This document shows positions 36,228 through 45,148 of a stretch of 64,000 nucleotides of DNA, piece after piece. The translations under genes and the position numbers were made by a program. Position 1 is the stretch's first letter, and the number at the start of each line of letters is the position of its first letter. Source of the stretch: Verrucomicrobiota bacterium (GTDB lineage Bacteria; Verrucomicrobiota; Lentisphaeria; JABSQK01; JAJFLO01); NCBI GenBank assembly GCA_021772615.1, contig JAJFLQ010000048.1:1-64000 (forward strand), given 5' to 3'. A model generated the notes under the pieces. That model saw nothing but the letters and a program-made list of their open reading frames with translations, did no database searches and was not told where the DNA came from.

Positions 36228-37612
36228 ACGGTGTCTCCTTTACTGTTGGTCGGCTCGCTGCAACGGCGGACAGTGCCGCGTGTCATCCACCGGCGCTCGC
36301 CCGACGCGGACTCGACGCATACTTCTTCTCCGGCTTCGAACAGCACTTCAACCGGCAGGTTGACGAGCGGGTCGAAGGTGTTGTCGACCATTGATGCCTG
36401 ACGGACCCGGGCGTCGGACAGGAGCGTCAACAGCGAAAAGCGGTATGCCGCTTCCTCCCAGCTGACGGACGCGATCAAGTCGTCGACCGGTTGCCAGCTT
36501 GAGTCGACGGCGTTCAGGTCGGCGGTAAAACGGGCGGTCTCCAGCGACTGCTCGCGGTCGCCGTGTAAGTCTGCTTCGTTGATGTTGGTATCCCAACTGC
36601 GTACAGTACCTGTTGTCTCTTGTGTCCGGTTCAGCACGTACTGGGCTTCGCCAAACATCGTGTCGTTGACTACAAACAGGGGATGCGGTATTTTGGCCAG
36701 GTAACGGCCCATGAAATCAGCCAGAACGTCTATCTCGGTATGCATCAGATAGTGATCGAAGTCGAGTTGAGATAGACCGTAGCTGGCGATATCGATTTGT
36801 TTGCGCTGAATGTCCTGCAGGTGCAACTGCATTTGCGACATCAATGCATGCAGTCGCGAGAGCTGGCCGTGAATGTCGCGGATGCGATTCCAGGCCGCGG
36901 CGTTGTCGTCATCCACGACAAGTGTGTCCAGGGTTTCCCGGGTCTGTTCCGCCCACCGGTAGGCCGATTTCAGCTGCTGGTAGATCTCGAGAATGATGTA
37001 GGGCGATCCGGACTGGAGCGCGTGCTCGGCACGGATGATGTGTTTTTGAAGGCGGTTGCGCAGAAAACCGAGACGGTCGGAAATGTCGTCGCACTCAAGC
37101 AACACACTAAACTCGATCTCCGCCAATGCTGCGCCTTCGTTTTCGACCAGCTCGGCGCCCATGGAGAAGCGGCTCAGGATTCGCATCAGCGCTTCGCCTT
37201 TGTCGCTGATCATATAGGTATTCTGGTCGCGATGAAATTCGAGCCAGCCGACGTTGCTGAGGCGCTGGACCAGGTAGTTTCTGTGTTTGTCCCGAACCCA
37301 ATGAAACATTTCATCGATTTCGGCTCGGGACCAGCAGACGCGCGTATCTGTCATCAGGGCGTGAAGGATCGTAAAGATGATCTTCGACTTAGCCGGTTTA
37401 CCGCTGAAAAGCTCGTGAAGAAGCGGCACAAAATATGTGAGGCTCTGTGCTTTTGACAGCTGCTGGCGGGCGAAATTCCGGTGCTCGTCATTGACGTAGT
37501 CAAGTTCCGAGTGACGATTTTTGCGCTGCTGCTGGGATAGGAGAGAAATATTGTGCATATTCAGAATGAAACCGATGGCGATTCCACTTCGCGTCGTGCA
37601 GGGGGCCGACAT
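36224..37612 (-). CDS. mksF/jetA: Kleisin-like subunit (JetA/MksF, DUF3375-like)
   Basis: Up to 462 residues. An N-terminal winged-helix part (FTILHALMTDTRVCWSRAEI ... RLSNVGWLEFHRDQNTYMIS) is followed by a helical neck and a long helical middle (HIIRAEHALQSGSPYIILEI), then a C-terminal winged helix with VSWEEAAYRFSLLTLLSD. This is the layout of MksF/JetA kleisins, which bridge the SMC heads. MHNISLLSQQQ at 37558 is an equally good start, since the first 18 residues look unlike the family; neither has a clear ribosome-binding site. It is the first gene of the three, 26 bases after a likely promoter. Confidence 0.8.
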   Translation of the reverse strand: MSAPCTTRSGIAIGFILNMHNISLLSQQQRKNRHSELDYVNDEHRNFARQQLSKAQSLTYFVPLLHELFSGKPAKSKIIFTILHALMTDTRVCWSRAEIDEMFHWVRDKHRNYLVQRLSNVGWLEFHRDQNTYMISDKGEALMRILSRFSMGAELVENEGAALAEIEFSVLLECDDISDRLGFLRNRLQKHIIRAEHALQSGSPYIILEIYQQLKSAYRWAEQTRETLDTLVVDDDNAAAWNRIRDIHGQLSRLHALMSQMQLHLQDIQRKQIDIASYGLSQLDFDHYLMHTEIDVLADFMGRYLAKIPHPLFVVNDTMFGEAQYVLNRTQETTGTVRSWDTNINEADLHGDREQSLETARFTADLNAVDSSWQPVDDLIASVSWEEAAYRFSLLTLLSDARVRQASMVDNTFDPLVNLPVEVLFEAGEEVCVESASGERRWMTRGTVRRCSEPTNSKGDTV

Positions 37613-37644
37613 GTTGAAGACGGTAATTTTACGGCGTCTGTTTC

Positions 37645-37673
37645 AGCATAAAGTATGGCGTGTCGTCTGTCAA
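37645..37673 (-). promoter_or_regulatory. Sigma-70-type promoter of the Mks/Jet operon
   Basis: On the minus strand TTGACA (37673-37668), 17 bases, then TATGCT (37650-37645). The -35 is perfect and the -10 keeps four of six positions. Transcription would begin near 37638, just before the first possible start at 37612. Confidence 0.65.
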
Positions 37674-37719
37674 TAGAAATTTCTAAAAAACACTACATTT
37701 TGTATCTGTTTATTACCGT

Positions 37720-37737
37720 ACCACAATATATTGTGGT
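37720..37737. promoter_or_regulatory. Perfect 18-bp palindrome in divergent promoter region
   Basis: ACCACAATATATTGTGGT is identical to its reverse complement. It lies between the Mks/Jet operon and the TonB receptor gene, overlapping a possible TATATT -10 for the receptor and about 45 bases upstream of the Jet -35. It is best explained as an operator for a dimeric repressor; the regulator is not obvious in the window. Confidence 0.6.
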
Positions 37738-37837
37738 GATGTTACCCCCAAAGTAGATGGTGTTCGGGTCGTTCGACGGGGCCGGCCACAGGTACAAAGC
37801 CGATAATCGGGACATGATTTTTGAAAGGAGAAACCGC

Positions 37838-39856
37838 ATGAAGATCGCAATCAGATTGTTACTGCTCTTCGCACTGCAGGCTGCATTCGCGCACCCAATA
37901 CGGGCGAACGCCGACGACATGGACTTCGAACAACTCGACGGGTTGAGTCTAGCCGAACTAATGGACGTTGTGGTAACGTCCTCATCCAAGAAGCCCGAAC
38001 GTCTGGCGGATGCACCGACGGCAATTTACGTCATCACAAACGATGATATCCGCCGCTCCGGCGTGACAACAATACCCGAAGCGCTCAGGATGGCGCCCGG
38101 AATTCAGGTGGCCCGTATCGATGCCAACAAATGGGCGGTCAGCGCCCGTGGATTCAACGGCCGTTTTGCCAACAAGCTGCTGGTGCTGATCGATGGTCGG
38201 AGCATATATACACCAACGTTTTCCGGCGTGTACTGGGAGGCCCAGGACGTTGTGCTCGAAGACATCGAGCGTATCGAAGTGGTGCGAGGCCCGGGGGCGA
38301 CACTGTGGGGCTCGAATGCCGTAAACGGTGTAATCAACATCATTACCAAACACAGCCGCGATACCCAGGGGGGACTCGTCACTGTTGGCGGCGGAACGGA
38401 AGAAACCGCCTTCACTACCGTCCGCTACGGCGGACGCCTGTCGGCGGATGCAACCTATCGCATGTACACCAAGTACGTTGAGCGCGATGATTTCGTCAAT
38501 GCGAGCAATAACGACGGCGCCGACGAATGGGACAAATTTCAGGGGGGCTTTCGCATCGACTGGAGCAAGGGCGATACGGATACGTTCACAGTGCAGGGTG
38601 ACGTGTATAAGGAAACGGTTGGTCAAACGTATTTGTTTCCATCGACAACGACGCCCCCGTTTGCGTCGTTCGAAGACGAAACGGACATCTCCGGTTTGAA
38701 CCTCGTCGGGCGATGGGAGCGCAACGTCTCTGAGACGTCGGGAATGTTTCTGCAGCTGTATTATGACAACTTCCAACGTGAAGACCTGTTGGTCGGTGAA
38801 GAAACTGATATTTTCGATGTCGACTACCACCATCGGTTCGGGCTTGGAATCGGCAACGACGTGATTTGGGGTTTCGGCTACAGGCTTGTATCAGGAGCGT
38901 TTGAAGGTACGGACCAGGTAGCCTTCGTTCCCGCTGACCGCACCACCCATTTTTACAGCGCCTTTGTCCAGGATGATATCGAACTGGTAGAAGACCGTCT
39001 GCACCTCGTGATCGGATCGAAATTCGAGCACAGTTATTACTCCGGGTTCGAATATCAGCCCAATATTCGGCTGATGTACACGCCGTCATCCCGTCAATCG
39101 ATCTGGGGCGCGGTGTCGCGGGCGGTGCGTACGCCGTCGAGAGCGGCGGACGATGTATTGTTGAACAATCGCGTGCTCCCGGCGAATTCCCCCGGAAACC
39201 CGTTCCCGCTCCCCATTCAGGCGACCATCCGCGGTCATTCCGACTTCGAGTCAGAGGAGCTGCTGGCCTATGAATTCGGATATCGCGTGAGCCCCACAAG
39301 CGATCTTTCGCTCGATATCGCTGTGTTTTACAACGACTACGACGACCTGCGCTCATTCGAGGTTGCTGAATCCATAACCAACCCCACCCATATCGACACC
39401 TACGTCGATATCCGGAACCGCATGGACGGCGAGGCGTATGGAATTGAGCTTGCCGCGGACTGGTCACTTACCGACTGGTGGCGCCTTCAATCGTCCTACG
39501 CATTTCAGCGCCTCCAGCTGCATATCGACAACGGTAGCTCGGACACGACATCTGAGCCGGGGGAAAGGCGTACGCCGCAGCAACAGGCCTATCTGCGTTC
39601 GTCCTTCGATATCACGACGGCAGTTTCGTTAGACGTAACGGCGCGATTTGTTGACGGTATAGCGGATTTTGACATAGACGGCTACACCGCGATTGATGTG
39701 CGGTTGGCATGGTCGCCCACGGAGCGGTTGGTTGTGAGCGTCGTCGGCCAGAATCTCCTCGATGATCGCCATCCGGAATATCAGCCGCGGCTGATAAATA
39801 CCGTCCCAACAGAGGTGCAAAGCGGTGTCTATGGCAAGGTTGCCTGGCAATTCTAG
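37838..39856 (+). CDS. TonB-dependent outer-membrane receptor
   Basis: I start at 37838 (MKIAIRLLLLFALQAAF) because AAAGGAG is upstream and a signal peptide follows. The mature part has a plug domain (KPERLADAPTAIYVITNDDI ... TIPEALRMAPGIQVARI ... RGFNGRFANKLLVLIDGR ... VVRGPGATLWGSNAVNGVIN) and a 22-strand-like barrel ending in VYGKVAWQF with a terminal Phe, as outer-membrane proteins do. The substrate is not evident; no siderophore or B12 genes adjoin. The downstream YfiR-like gene 36 bases away suggests a signalling unit. Confidence 0.95.
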   Translation: MKIAIRLLLLFALQAAFAHPIRANADDMDFEQLDGLSLAELMDVVVTSSSKKPERLADAPTAIYVITNDDIRRSGVTTIPEALRMAPGIQVARIDANKWAVSARGFNGRFANKLLVLIDGRSIYTPTFSGVYWEAQDVVLEDIERIEVVRGPGATLWGSNAVNGVINIITKHSRDTQGGLVTVGGGTEETAFTTVRYGGRLSADATYRMYTKYVERDDFVNASNNDGADEWDKFQGGFRIDWSKGDTDTFTVQGDVYKETVGQTYLFPSTTTPPFASFEDETDISGLNLVGRWERNVSETSGMFLQLYYDNFQREDLLVGEETDIFDVDYHHRFGLGIGNDVIWGFGYRLVSGAFEGTDQVAFVPADRTTHFYSAFVQDDIELVEDRLHLVIGSKFEHSYYSGFEYQPNIRLMYTPSSRQSIWGAVSRAVRTPSRAADDVLLNNRVLPANSPGNPFPLPIQATIRGHSDFESEELLAYEFGYRVSPTSDLSLDIAVFYNDYDDLRSFEVAESITNPTHIDTYVDIRNRMDGEAYGIELAADWSLTDWWRLQSSYAFQRLQLHIDNGSSDTTSEPGERRTPQQQAYLRSSFDITTAVSLDVTARFVDGIADFDIDGYTAIDVRLAWSPTERLVVSVVGQNLLDDRHPEYQPRLINTVPTEVQSGVYGKVAWQF

Positions 39857-39891
39857 CAAGCCGAACACAAAGTTCCCACGACAGGTTCAAA

Positions 39892-40503
39892 GTGAAAATC
39901 AGAAATACGCACAGCATAGATTTAGACCCTGTGGTCACGAAAGGGTGCGGTAGCCGACCGCGAAGCAACGGTATTTTCGGTGCTTTCCGGTTTGCAGCCG
40001 TACTTATTTTCTGCAGTTCGTTCGTTGCCCGTGCGGAGGGTGATGTGTCACTGGAGTATAAGGTAAAAACCGTGTTTCTGTACAATTTCACCAAGTTTAT
40101 CGAATGGCCCCCGGGGTCGATGCCTGAAGATGGTGATTTCGTGATCGGTATTTTTGGTGACGATCAATTCGGTGACGGCTTGTCATACTTTGCAGACAAA
40201 AAGGTCCGCGGGCGCAAGATAATGGTGCGCAAGTTTGCCTATGTCGACGACCTGGAGCCGTGCCATATCCTGTTTATCTGCTCATCCGCGAAATTCAATC
40301 ACGGTCGGATTCTGGCTGCTGTGGCAGACTGGCACGTCCTCACTGTTGGCGAGTGGGAATGGTTCGCAACGAATGGGGGGGTAATAAATTTTGTGTCGCG
40401 TGGAGGGAAAGTAAATTTCGAAATTAATCAGGCCGCAGCCGGCCGCGCGGGGTTACGAATCAGCTCCAACCTACTCAATCTCGCCACGATTGTCACGGAA
40501 TGA
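39892..40503 (+). CDS. YfiR/DUF4154-family periplasmic protein
   Basis: 203 residues; a hydrophobic segment (FAAVLIFCSSFVARAEG) acts as signal, then EYKVKTVFLYNFTKFIEWP and FVIGIFGDDQFGDGL, CHILFICSS and GGVINFVSRGGKVNFEINQA, which mark the YfiR (DUF4154) family. In Pseudomonas YfiR holds a membrane diguanylate cyclase in check; here no cyclase follows. The start is GTG at 39892 and a start codon closer to the hydrophobic segment is possible. It is typical to find DUF4154 proteins beside TonB receptors. Confidence 0.85.
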   Translation: MKIRNTHSIDLDPVVTKGCGSRPRSNGIFGAFRFAAVLIFCSSFVARAEGDVSLEYKVKTVFLYNFTKFIEWPPGSMPEDGDFVIGIFGDDQFGDGLSYFADKKVRGRKIMVRKFAYVDDLEPCHILFICSSAKFNHGRILAAVADWHVLTVGEWEWFATNGGVINFVSRGGKVNFEINQAAAGRAGLRISSNLLNLATIVTE

Positions 40504-40762
40504 CAAGTGGAGGGCAAAGGGAGAGAGAGGTAGGGACGACATGTTACATGGTGGTGACGCGGACCTGACGGTGCAATACGGATCAAGCCATGTCGATCAC
40601 GAACGGGTCTCTTTCTGGAGGGACACAGTCCTCTGTGTCCGAGTTACGTGACGCCCCGGGCGGGGTCGCAGGGGACTGCGACCCTCCAGAATCTTGAAGG
40701 CTGCGGTGCAGGCGGCCTGAGTGGGCAGAGAGCCTCAAGCCGGGGGCTATACGCCGGTACCG
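40504..40762. other. Intergenic region carrying a twin-hairpin repeat
   Basis: 259 bases without a gene. The only structure is the 75-bp twin-hairpin element at 40615-40689; nothing else is seen. Confidence 0.5.
40615..40689. repeat. Twin-hairpin (BIME/MITE-like) element
   Basis: Two short perfect hairpins, GGACACAG-TCCT-CTGTGTCC (40621-40640) and GGGTCGCAG-GGGA-CTGCGACCC (40663-40684), sit head to tail and the outer ends CTGGAGGG/CCCTCCAG are also inverted. The design is that of a palindromic repeat unit rather than a simple terminator. No other copy is seen in the window. Confidence 0.6.
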
Positions 40763-43312
40763 CTATTTTTGCAGCTTCAGCAAGTCTTCCCGGGCGTCTT
40801 CAAGTCGTTTTTCAGCCTTGTCGAGGTCTTTAATCAGCCGCCTGACCTTGTCACGGAGCGCATTATAATCGTCCATGACATCGTCGTCCTCACCCTTGTC
40901 GACGACCATGTTCAGCATCGTCAGGCGCTGGGCAAGTGCGTCGTCGTAGTCCTTGTGCAATGTTTTGACCAGTCGTTCGGCGTCTGATACAGTCGTCTCT
41001 GCCTGCTTGATACGGCGTTCATGCTCCTGCTCCTCCGCGGCACGACGCTGTTGCTCTTTGGCCCTGGCAGCCTGCTCCGCCGCGGCCAATTCCGCCTGCT
41101 TGCGCTTCATCTTTTCTTCGCGCTCCCTGGCGTCTGCCGCTTCCTCCATACGGCGTCGTTCCTCTTCTGCCTTCTTTCGGGCGGCCTTCTCTGCCTCGGC
41201 GGCGGCATGTTCGGCCTGGCGTTGCCTTTCTTTCTCTGCCTTTTCTGCTAGCTTTTGCAGTTTTTCGGCCTCCGCTTGCGCGGCGCGCTCGGCAGCGCGC
41301 TGCTGGCGTTCCGCCTCTTCACGTGCACGTTCTGCCTGCGATTCTTTCTCACGGGCTGCTGCTTCCAGTCTACGTTGTTCTTCGGCGGCCGCTCGAGCCT
41401 TCTGTTCAGCTGCATTCTTGATGGCGGTCGCTTCCTCCCTTGCGCGTTGCTCCGCCAAGTCGCGCTCACGCGCCCTGGTTGCCTCGGCTCGCTCTGCGGT
41501 CTCACGGGCCTGTCGCGCCTTTTCTGCAGCTGCGTCGCGACTACGTTGTTCCTGCTCGGCCTTCTCGGCGCGCAGCTGCTCCTCGCGCTCCGCACGCTGT
41601 CGCGCTGCGTCTGTTGCCGCTTTACGCGACTTTGCGTCGCGTTCGTTCGCAAGGCGCTCCTGTCGTTCACGCTCCCTCGCGACCTTGGCGTCGAGTATAT
41701 TCTGTTTTTCTTCTGCCTTCTTGCGAGCCTCTTCTTCGGCCAGGCGCCGCTTTTCAGCACGTTTGAGTGCCTTTCGCTCCTCTTTCTCGCGCTTCTTCGA
41801 CGCAGCACCGTCAGCGGTGCTCTCTCCGGATGCTTGTTGCTCCGCCGCCAGTTTGCGCTCAGCCAGCTTTTCCGCACGAGCGCGGTCCTTTTTGGCCCGC
41901 TTTTCGAGCTTCTTTTTCTCTTTGGCCAAGCGCTTCGCTTCTTTTGCGGCGGCCCGCTCCTTTTCGCGTGCCATGCGTGCGGCCTCTTTCGCGGCCGCAC
42001 GTTTTTTCTTCAGCTCCGCTTTGTTGTCCATCTTCTCAGCAGCGGGTGGAGCGGGCGTTGCTTCGACGACAGTCCTGGAGACTGGTGTAGCGGGTCGATC
42101 CTTTGCCGCTTTCCAGATCGCTTTCTCTTTCTTCGCGCGCTGTTTCTCTGCTTCCCGGGAATGTCGCTCTTGCTCCAGTTTGGCTTTGGCCTCTGCTCGT
42201 TCCTGTTCCCTGGCAGCTTTCTCTTTCTGGCGTTGCTTTTCGCGTTCCGCCTTCTTCGCCGCTTTCTGCTTCTTCTCCTCTGCCTTCTTCGCGGCCTTCA
42301 TTGCCGCTTTCTGCTTCTTCTCCTCCGCCTTCTTCGCGGCCTTCATTGTCGCTTTCTGCTTCTTCTCCTCCGCACGTTTCGCCACGTCATCGTCTGATTT
42401 CGCTACCTTGATCGCCGGCTTGGTCATGGGGGGCGGTGTTTGTGCGACAGTGCGTGGAGCGCGTACTGGTGTTCTCGGTTGCTGGGCAATAAAAACGTCT
42501 GCTTCGCGCTTTACCGTATTCGCCTGCTGGCGTGCGCTGTCAATGGTGGCGCGCAGCTTGCGCAATTCCTGAATTGCTGCGATGGCCCCATCCTCCGCCT
42601 CCCGAATCTTGCGTGTGGCCTCGCGCCGCTCCGGCAGCGTTTTTGCACGTGCGGCCATCTTCGTAACGGTCGTGACTTCGGCCTTTAGGATCGGTTCGAG
42701 GCGGGAGAGCTCCTGGATGCGCGATTCCATTTCGGCGACCTTCCGCTGAGCAGCGGCAGAGCGGGCGACTATGTTGCCTGTCTCCGGCACGACGGTCGCG
42801 GATCCCGGTTTCTGCATCGCAGCGACACGGTCGTAATCCCGGCCAAGGCTGTCCGCACGCTGCCGCGCCTCAGCGGCGCCGGCCTGCTGACGCTGCAGTG
42901 CTGTTTGCGCATCGGCGAGATTGCCCTTTAAGCCGTTGATTTTCTCTTGAATTTTCGCAAGATCGGCTGTGAGTTTTTCGACCTGTTGTGCCGGCGACTT
43001 GCGAAAGAGGCCGGATTTCTCGTTTGCTCCTGCGGCGGCTACCGTCTCGCGGGCAGATTCCAGTGCTTTTTTCAGTCTCTCCTCCGACGCCATCGCCGAT
43101 TCGAGCTTTTTCTCGACTGTAGCGATATCGTCCCGACTCTCCGCTACCGTGCGTTCTGCGGCGGCTGCCGCACGTGTTGCCTTGCGCACGTCACCCTCGC
43201 TGATCGCAAAGGACGTGATGACGCCGAAGGCAACGGTGATTAACAAGATAAAAAACCGTAAATATTTCTGGTGCAAAGCGATGCGCTTCGTCGGTTCCTG
43301 TCGGCTTGTCAT
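40763..43312 (-). CDS. Membrane-anchored, Lys/Ala/Glu-rich coiled-coil protein
   Basis: I start at 43312 (MTSRQEPTKRIALHQKYLRF), where AAGGAGGTCAC precedes ATG. One helix (YLRFFILLITVAFGVITSFA) is followed by about 800 residues of charged coiled coil with runs of EEKKQKAAMKAAKK, reminiscent of TolA domain II but far longer. No C-terminal TonB-box-binding globular domain can be seen; it ends in a helix (LDKAEKRLEDAREDLLKLQK). It may be a structural or scaffolding protein spanning the periplasm; that is inference. Low-complexity sequence makes family assignment unreliable. Its TT-rich complement creates many false frames on the plus strand. Confidence 0.75.
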   Translation of the reverse strand: MTSRQEPTKRIALHQKYLRFFILLITVAFGVITSFAISEGDVRKATRAAAAAERTVAESRDDIATVEKKLESAMASEERLKKALESARETVAAAGANEKSGLFRKSPAQQVEKLTADLAKIQEKINGLKGNLADAQTALQRQQAGAAEARQRADSLGRDYDRVAAMQKPGSATVVPETGNIVARSAAAQRKVAEMESRIQELSRLEPILKAEVTTVTKMAARAKTLPERREATRKIREAEDGAIAAIQELRKLRATIDSARQQANTVKREADVFIAQQPRTPVRAPRTVAQTPPPMTKPAIKVAKSDDDVAKRAEEKKQKATMKAAKKAEEKKQKAAMKAAKKAEEKKQKAAKKAEREKQRQKEKAAREQERAEAKAKLEQERHSREAEKQRAKKEKAIWKAAKDRPATPVSRTVVEATPAPPAAEKMDNKAELKKKRAAAKEAARMAREKERAAAKEAKRLAKEKKKLEKRAKKDRARAEKLAERKLAAEQQASGESTADGAASKKREKEERKALKRAEKRRLAEEEARKKAEEKQNILDAKVARERERQERLANERDAKSRKAATDAARQRAEREEQLRAEKAEQEQRSRDAAAEKARQARETAERAEATRARERDLAEQRAREEATAIKNAAEQKARAAAEEQRRLEAAAREKESQAERAREEAERQQRAAERAAQAEAEKLQKLAEKAEKERQRQAEHAAAEAEKAARKKAEEERRRMEEAADAREREEKMKRKQAELAAAEQAARAKEQQRRAAEEQEHERRIKQAETTVSDAERLVKTLHKDYDDALAQRLTMLNMVVDKGEDDDVMDDYNALRDKVRRLIKDLDKAEKRLEDAREDLLKLQK
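42261..42373 (-). repeat. 45-bp tandem repeat within coiled-coil gene
   Basis: Two full 45-bp units (42261-42305 and 42306-42350) and a partial third (42351-42373) encode EEKKQKA-MKAAKKA repeats. DNA identity is high between units, so the array is likely to vary in copy number among strains. Confidence 0.75.
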
Positions 43313-43541
43313 GTGACCTCCTTCCGCTTGGTTGCAAATCGGTACCAATTACGCACCAGGACCACGGGCCCGGGACGCGACTCTGTGTATAATGCATCTA
43401 ATGATGGGCAACTAATATATTGCCTGATCACATTTTTTTTAGTGGCGCCTCGTTCGAAAATTGGCCACATCTGTAATTGGCAAGGTGTAGCCTGCTCCAA
43501 ATGAATGAGTTATCGACGTGTCAGGTTTAAAACAAAAGAGC

Positions 43542-43565
43542 GGCGAAGAAGCACGCTTCTTCGCC
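43542..43565 (-). terminator. Rho-independent terminator of the cold-shock gene
   Basis: GGCGAAGAAGC/GCTTCTTCGCC forms an 11-bp stem with a 2-nt loop 25 bases after the csp stop. On the minus strand it is followed by GCTCTTTTGTTTTAA, a T-rich tail. Confidence 0.8.
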
Positions 43566-43590
43566 GCCAAAATGCTGGTCGGAATGTGGT

Positions 43591-43803
43591 TTAGCCAACA
43601 ACGGTGACGTTCTCTGCCTGCAACCCTTTCGTTCCCTCAGTAACGTCGAATTCGACCTTCAGGCCTTCCTCCAACGTGCGAAAGCCACTGCCTTCGATTG
43701 CACTGTAGTGAACGAAAACATCGTTGCCCTGGTCCCGACTGATAAAACCATAGCCTTTGTTGTCACTGAACCATTTTACCATTCCTGATTCACGTTCCGC
43801 CAT
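43591..43803 (-). CDS. Cold-shock domain protein
   Basis: A 70-residue CspA-type protein: [20 protein letters not shown] with RNP1 KGYGFI and RNP2 DVFVHYSAI, then a five-strand barrel ending in AENVTVVG. It binds single-stranded RNA/DNA nonspecifically. AAGGAG lies eight bases before this ATG (43803). A ~90-base leader runs from the promoter to the start, as in many cold-shock mRNAs, and a clear terminator follows. Confidence 0.95.
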   Translation of the reverse strand: MAERESGMVKWFSDNKGYGFISRDQGNDVFVHYSAIEGSGFRTLEEGLKVEFDVTEGTKGLQAENVTVVG

Positions 43804-43902
43804 TTTGGCACTCCTTCTTGACTCTTTTTTTTTACTGTTAATTTGGCAGAACATCATCCATTGATACAGATCTTAGGTGTAGAGGTACTGCCGAAAACAA
43901 AA

Positions 43903-43930
43903 AAGATAATCACGCAGATATAATTGTCAA
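43903..43930 (-). promoter_or_regulatory. Promoter of the cold-shock gene
   Basis: TTGACA (43930-43925), 16 bases, then TATCTT (43908-43903) on the minus strand. The A+T-rich surround and long 5' leader agree with a csp promoter. Confidence 0.6.
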
Positions 43931-43998
43931 GAAAAAAATATGATGCCTCAGGACAGAATTTTGACCGTAGTTTCGGTATGAATTGGCAGTTCGGAAGG

Positions 43999-44088
<90 letters not shown>

Positions 44089-44138
44089 AGTAAGGTCGTT
44101 GCAGGCGGTGGAGCTGCCTGACTTTGTCATCATGTCAT

Positions 44139-44339
44139 TTATCCGCCGGGGACGAATTGAATGATTTCCAGGGCATCGCCGTCGGTCAACGCGGTATCGG
44201 CATAGTCGGATTTTGCAATGATCCTGCGGTTAAGCTCGACGACAACCCGCTGCTGCTTTACGTTCAGGTGTTCGAGCAGCGTTGTCACGGTCGCATCGCT
44301 TGCGACTGTGAGCGTATCGCCATTTAATTGTACCGTCAT
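44139..44339 (-). CDS. thiS: Sulfur carrier protein ThiS
   Basis: 66 residues ending in Gly-Gly (FVPGG), with the beta-grasp start [18 protein letters not shown] and RRIIAKSDY, as in ThiS. Its C-terminus is adenylated and thiocarboxylated to supply sulfur for the thiazole of thiamine. It starts in the ATGA shared with the end of thiF. Confidence 0.93.
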   Translation of the reverse strand: MTVQLNGDTLTVASDATVTTLLEHLNVKQQRVVVELNRRIIAKSDYADTALTDGDALEIIQFVPGG

Positions 44340-45148
44340 CGGGCCCGTTCCAGTAGTAATTCAAGAATCTTGTTTGCCTGCAAATGAGCGGCGACGCCAA
44401 CCTTTGGCGCCATCAGTCCGTGGCCGGCGCATGCCGCCGACTCGCCGTCGCCAATGACGTACAGCCGGTTCATCGGCTGACGGCACACGACCTTGCCGAT
44501 ATCGCTATATCCGGCAATACCGGATACGGCAACGATTGGTGCGGTCAGCCGGCTAAGGGCGACCTCGACCAACTCGCTTTTGGCTTCCGGGTCGTCAAAG
44601 CATTCCGCCAGCACATCGCAGTCTTTGAAAATGCGCGCAATATTATGGCCATTCACGCGTTCTTCAACTGTATCGATTCGGATGTAGGGATTTATTTTTT
44701 CCAGGTTCGATCGAAGTGCCTCGACCTTCGGCATCCCGACCTGGTTCACAAAGTATTGTTGCCTGTTGAGGTTGCTGGGTTCGACCACGTCGAAGTCGGC
44801 AATAATCAACCGACCGACGAAGAGGCGTGCGAGGGCGATGGCGACAGCCGACCCCAGTCCGCCTGCGCCTGCAATCCCCACGGTTCGGGCGTGGACTGCA
44901 TCGTACACATCCGGTGAATGGCGCGCGATCATAACCCGGCGCATCTCGTCGGCATCCGGTATCTCGCCGCGCCGGATCAAATAGATCCGATCGCCGGGCT
45001 CCACGTCCACGTCGCCGGATACCGGAAAACCGTTGTACACGGTGATGTCCGCTTCGGGCTTGAATCGCGCCCGCAGGGCAGCCAGGTTCAGACCCGGCTT
45101 CCATGCCACATCGACCTCGTTTACCTTGATTGGCAGGTCATTCGCCAA
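44336..45148 (-). CDS. thiF: ThiF-type E1 with N-terminal ubiquitin-like (ThiS-like) domain
   Basis: 270 residues. The C-terminal ~200 residues are an E1-like adenylyltransferase: [36 protein letters not shown] and [16 protein letters not shown]. The first ~60 residues ([20 protein letters not shown] ... [20 protein letters not shown]) form a beta-grasp domain like ThiS but without a Gly-Gly end, an arrangement known in some ThiF proteins. It adenylates ThiS. It overlaps yjbQ (11 bp) and thiS (4 bp), so all three are co-translated. No Zn-binding CxxC pair is seen. Confidence 0.85.
   Translation of the reverse strand: MANDLPIKVNEVDVAWKPGLNLAALRARFKPEADITVYNGFPVSGDVDVEPGDRIYLIRRGEIPDADEMRRVMIARHSPDVYDAVHARTVGIAGAGGLGSAVAIALARLFVGRLIIADFDVVEPSNLNRQQYFVNQVGMPKVEALRSNLEKINPYIRIDTVEERVNGHNIARIFKDCDVLAECFDDPEAKSELVEVALSRLTAPIVAVSGIAGYSDIGKVVCRQPMNRLYVIGDGESAACAGHGLMAPKVGVAAHLQANKILELLLERAR

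Noticed and set aside
40953..42572. Long plus-strand frames over the coiled-coil gene
   Set aside because: They are Ser/Phe/Cys-rich complements of a Lys/Ala/Glu repeat region and have no ribosome-binding site or family resemblance.
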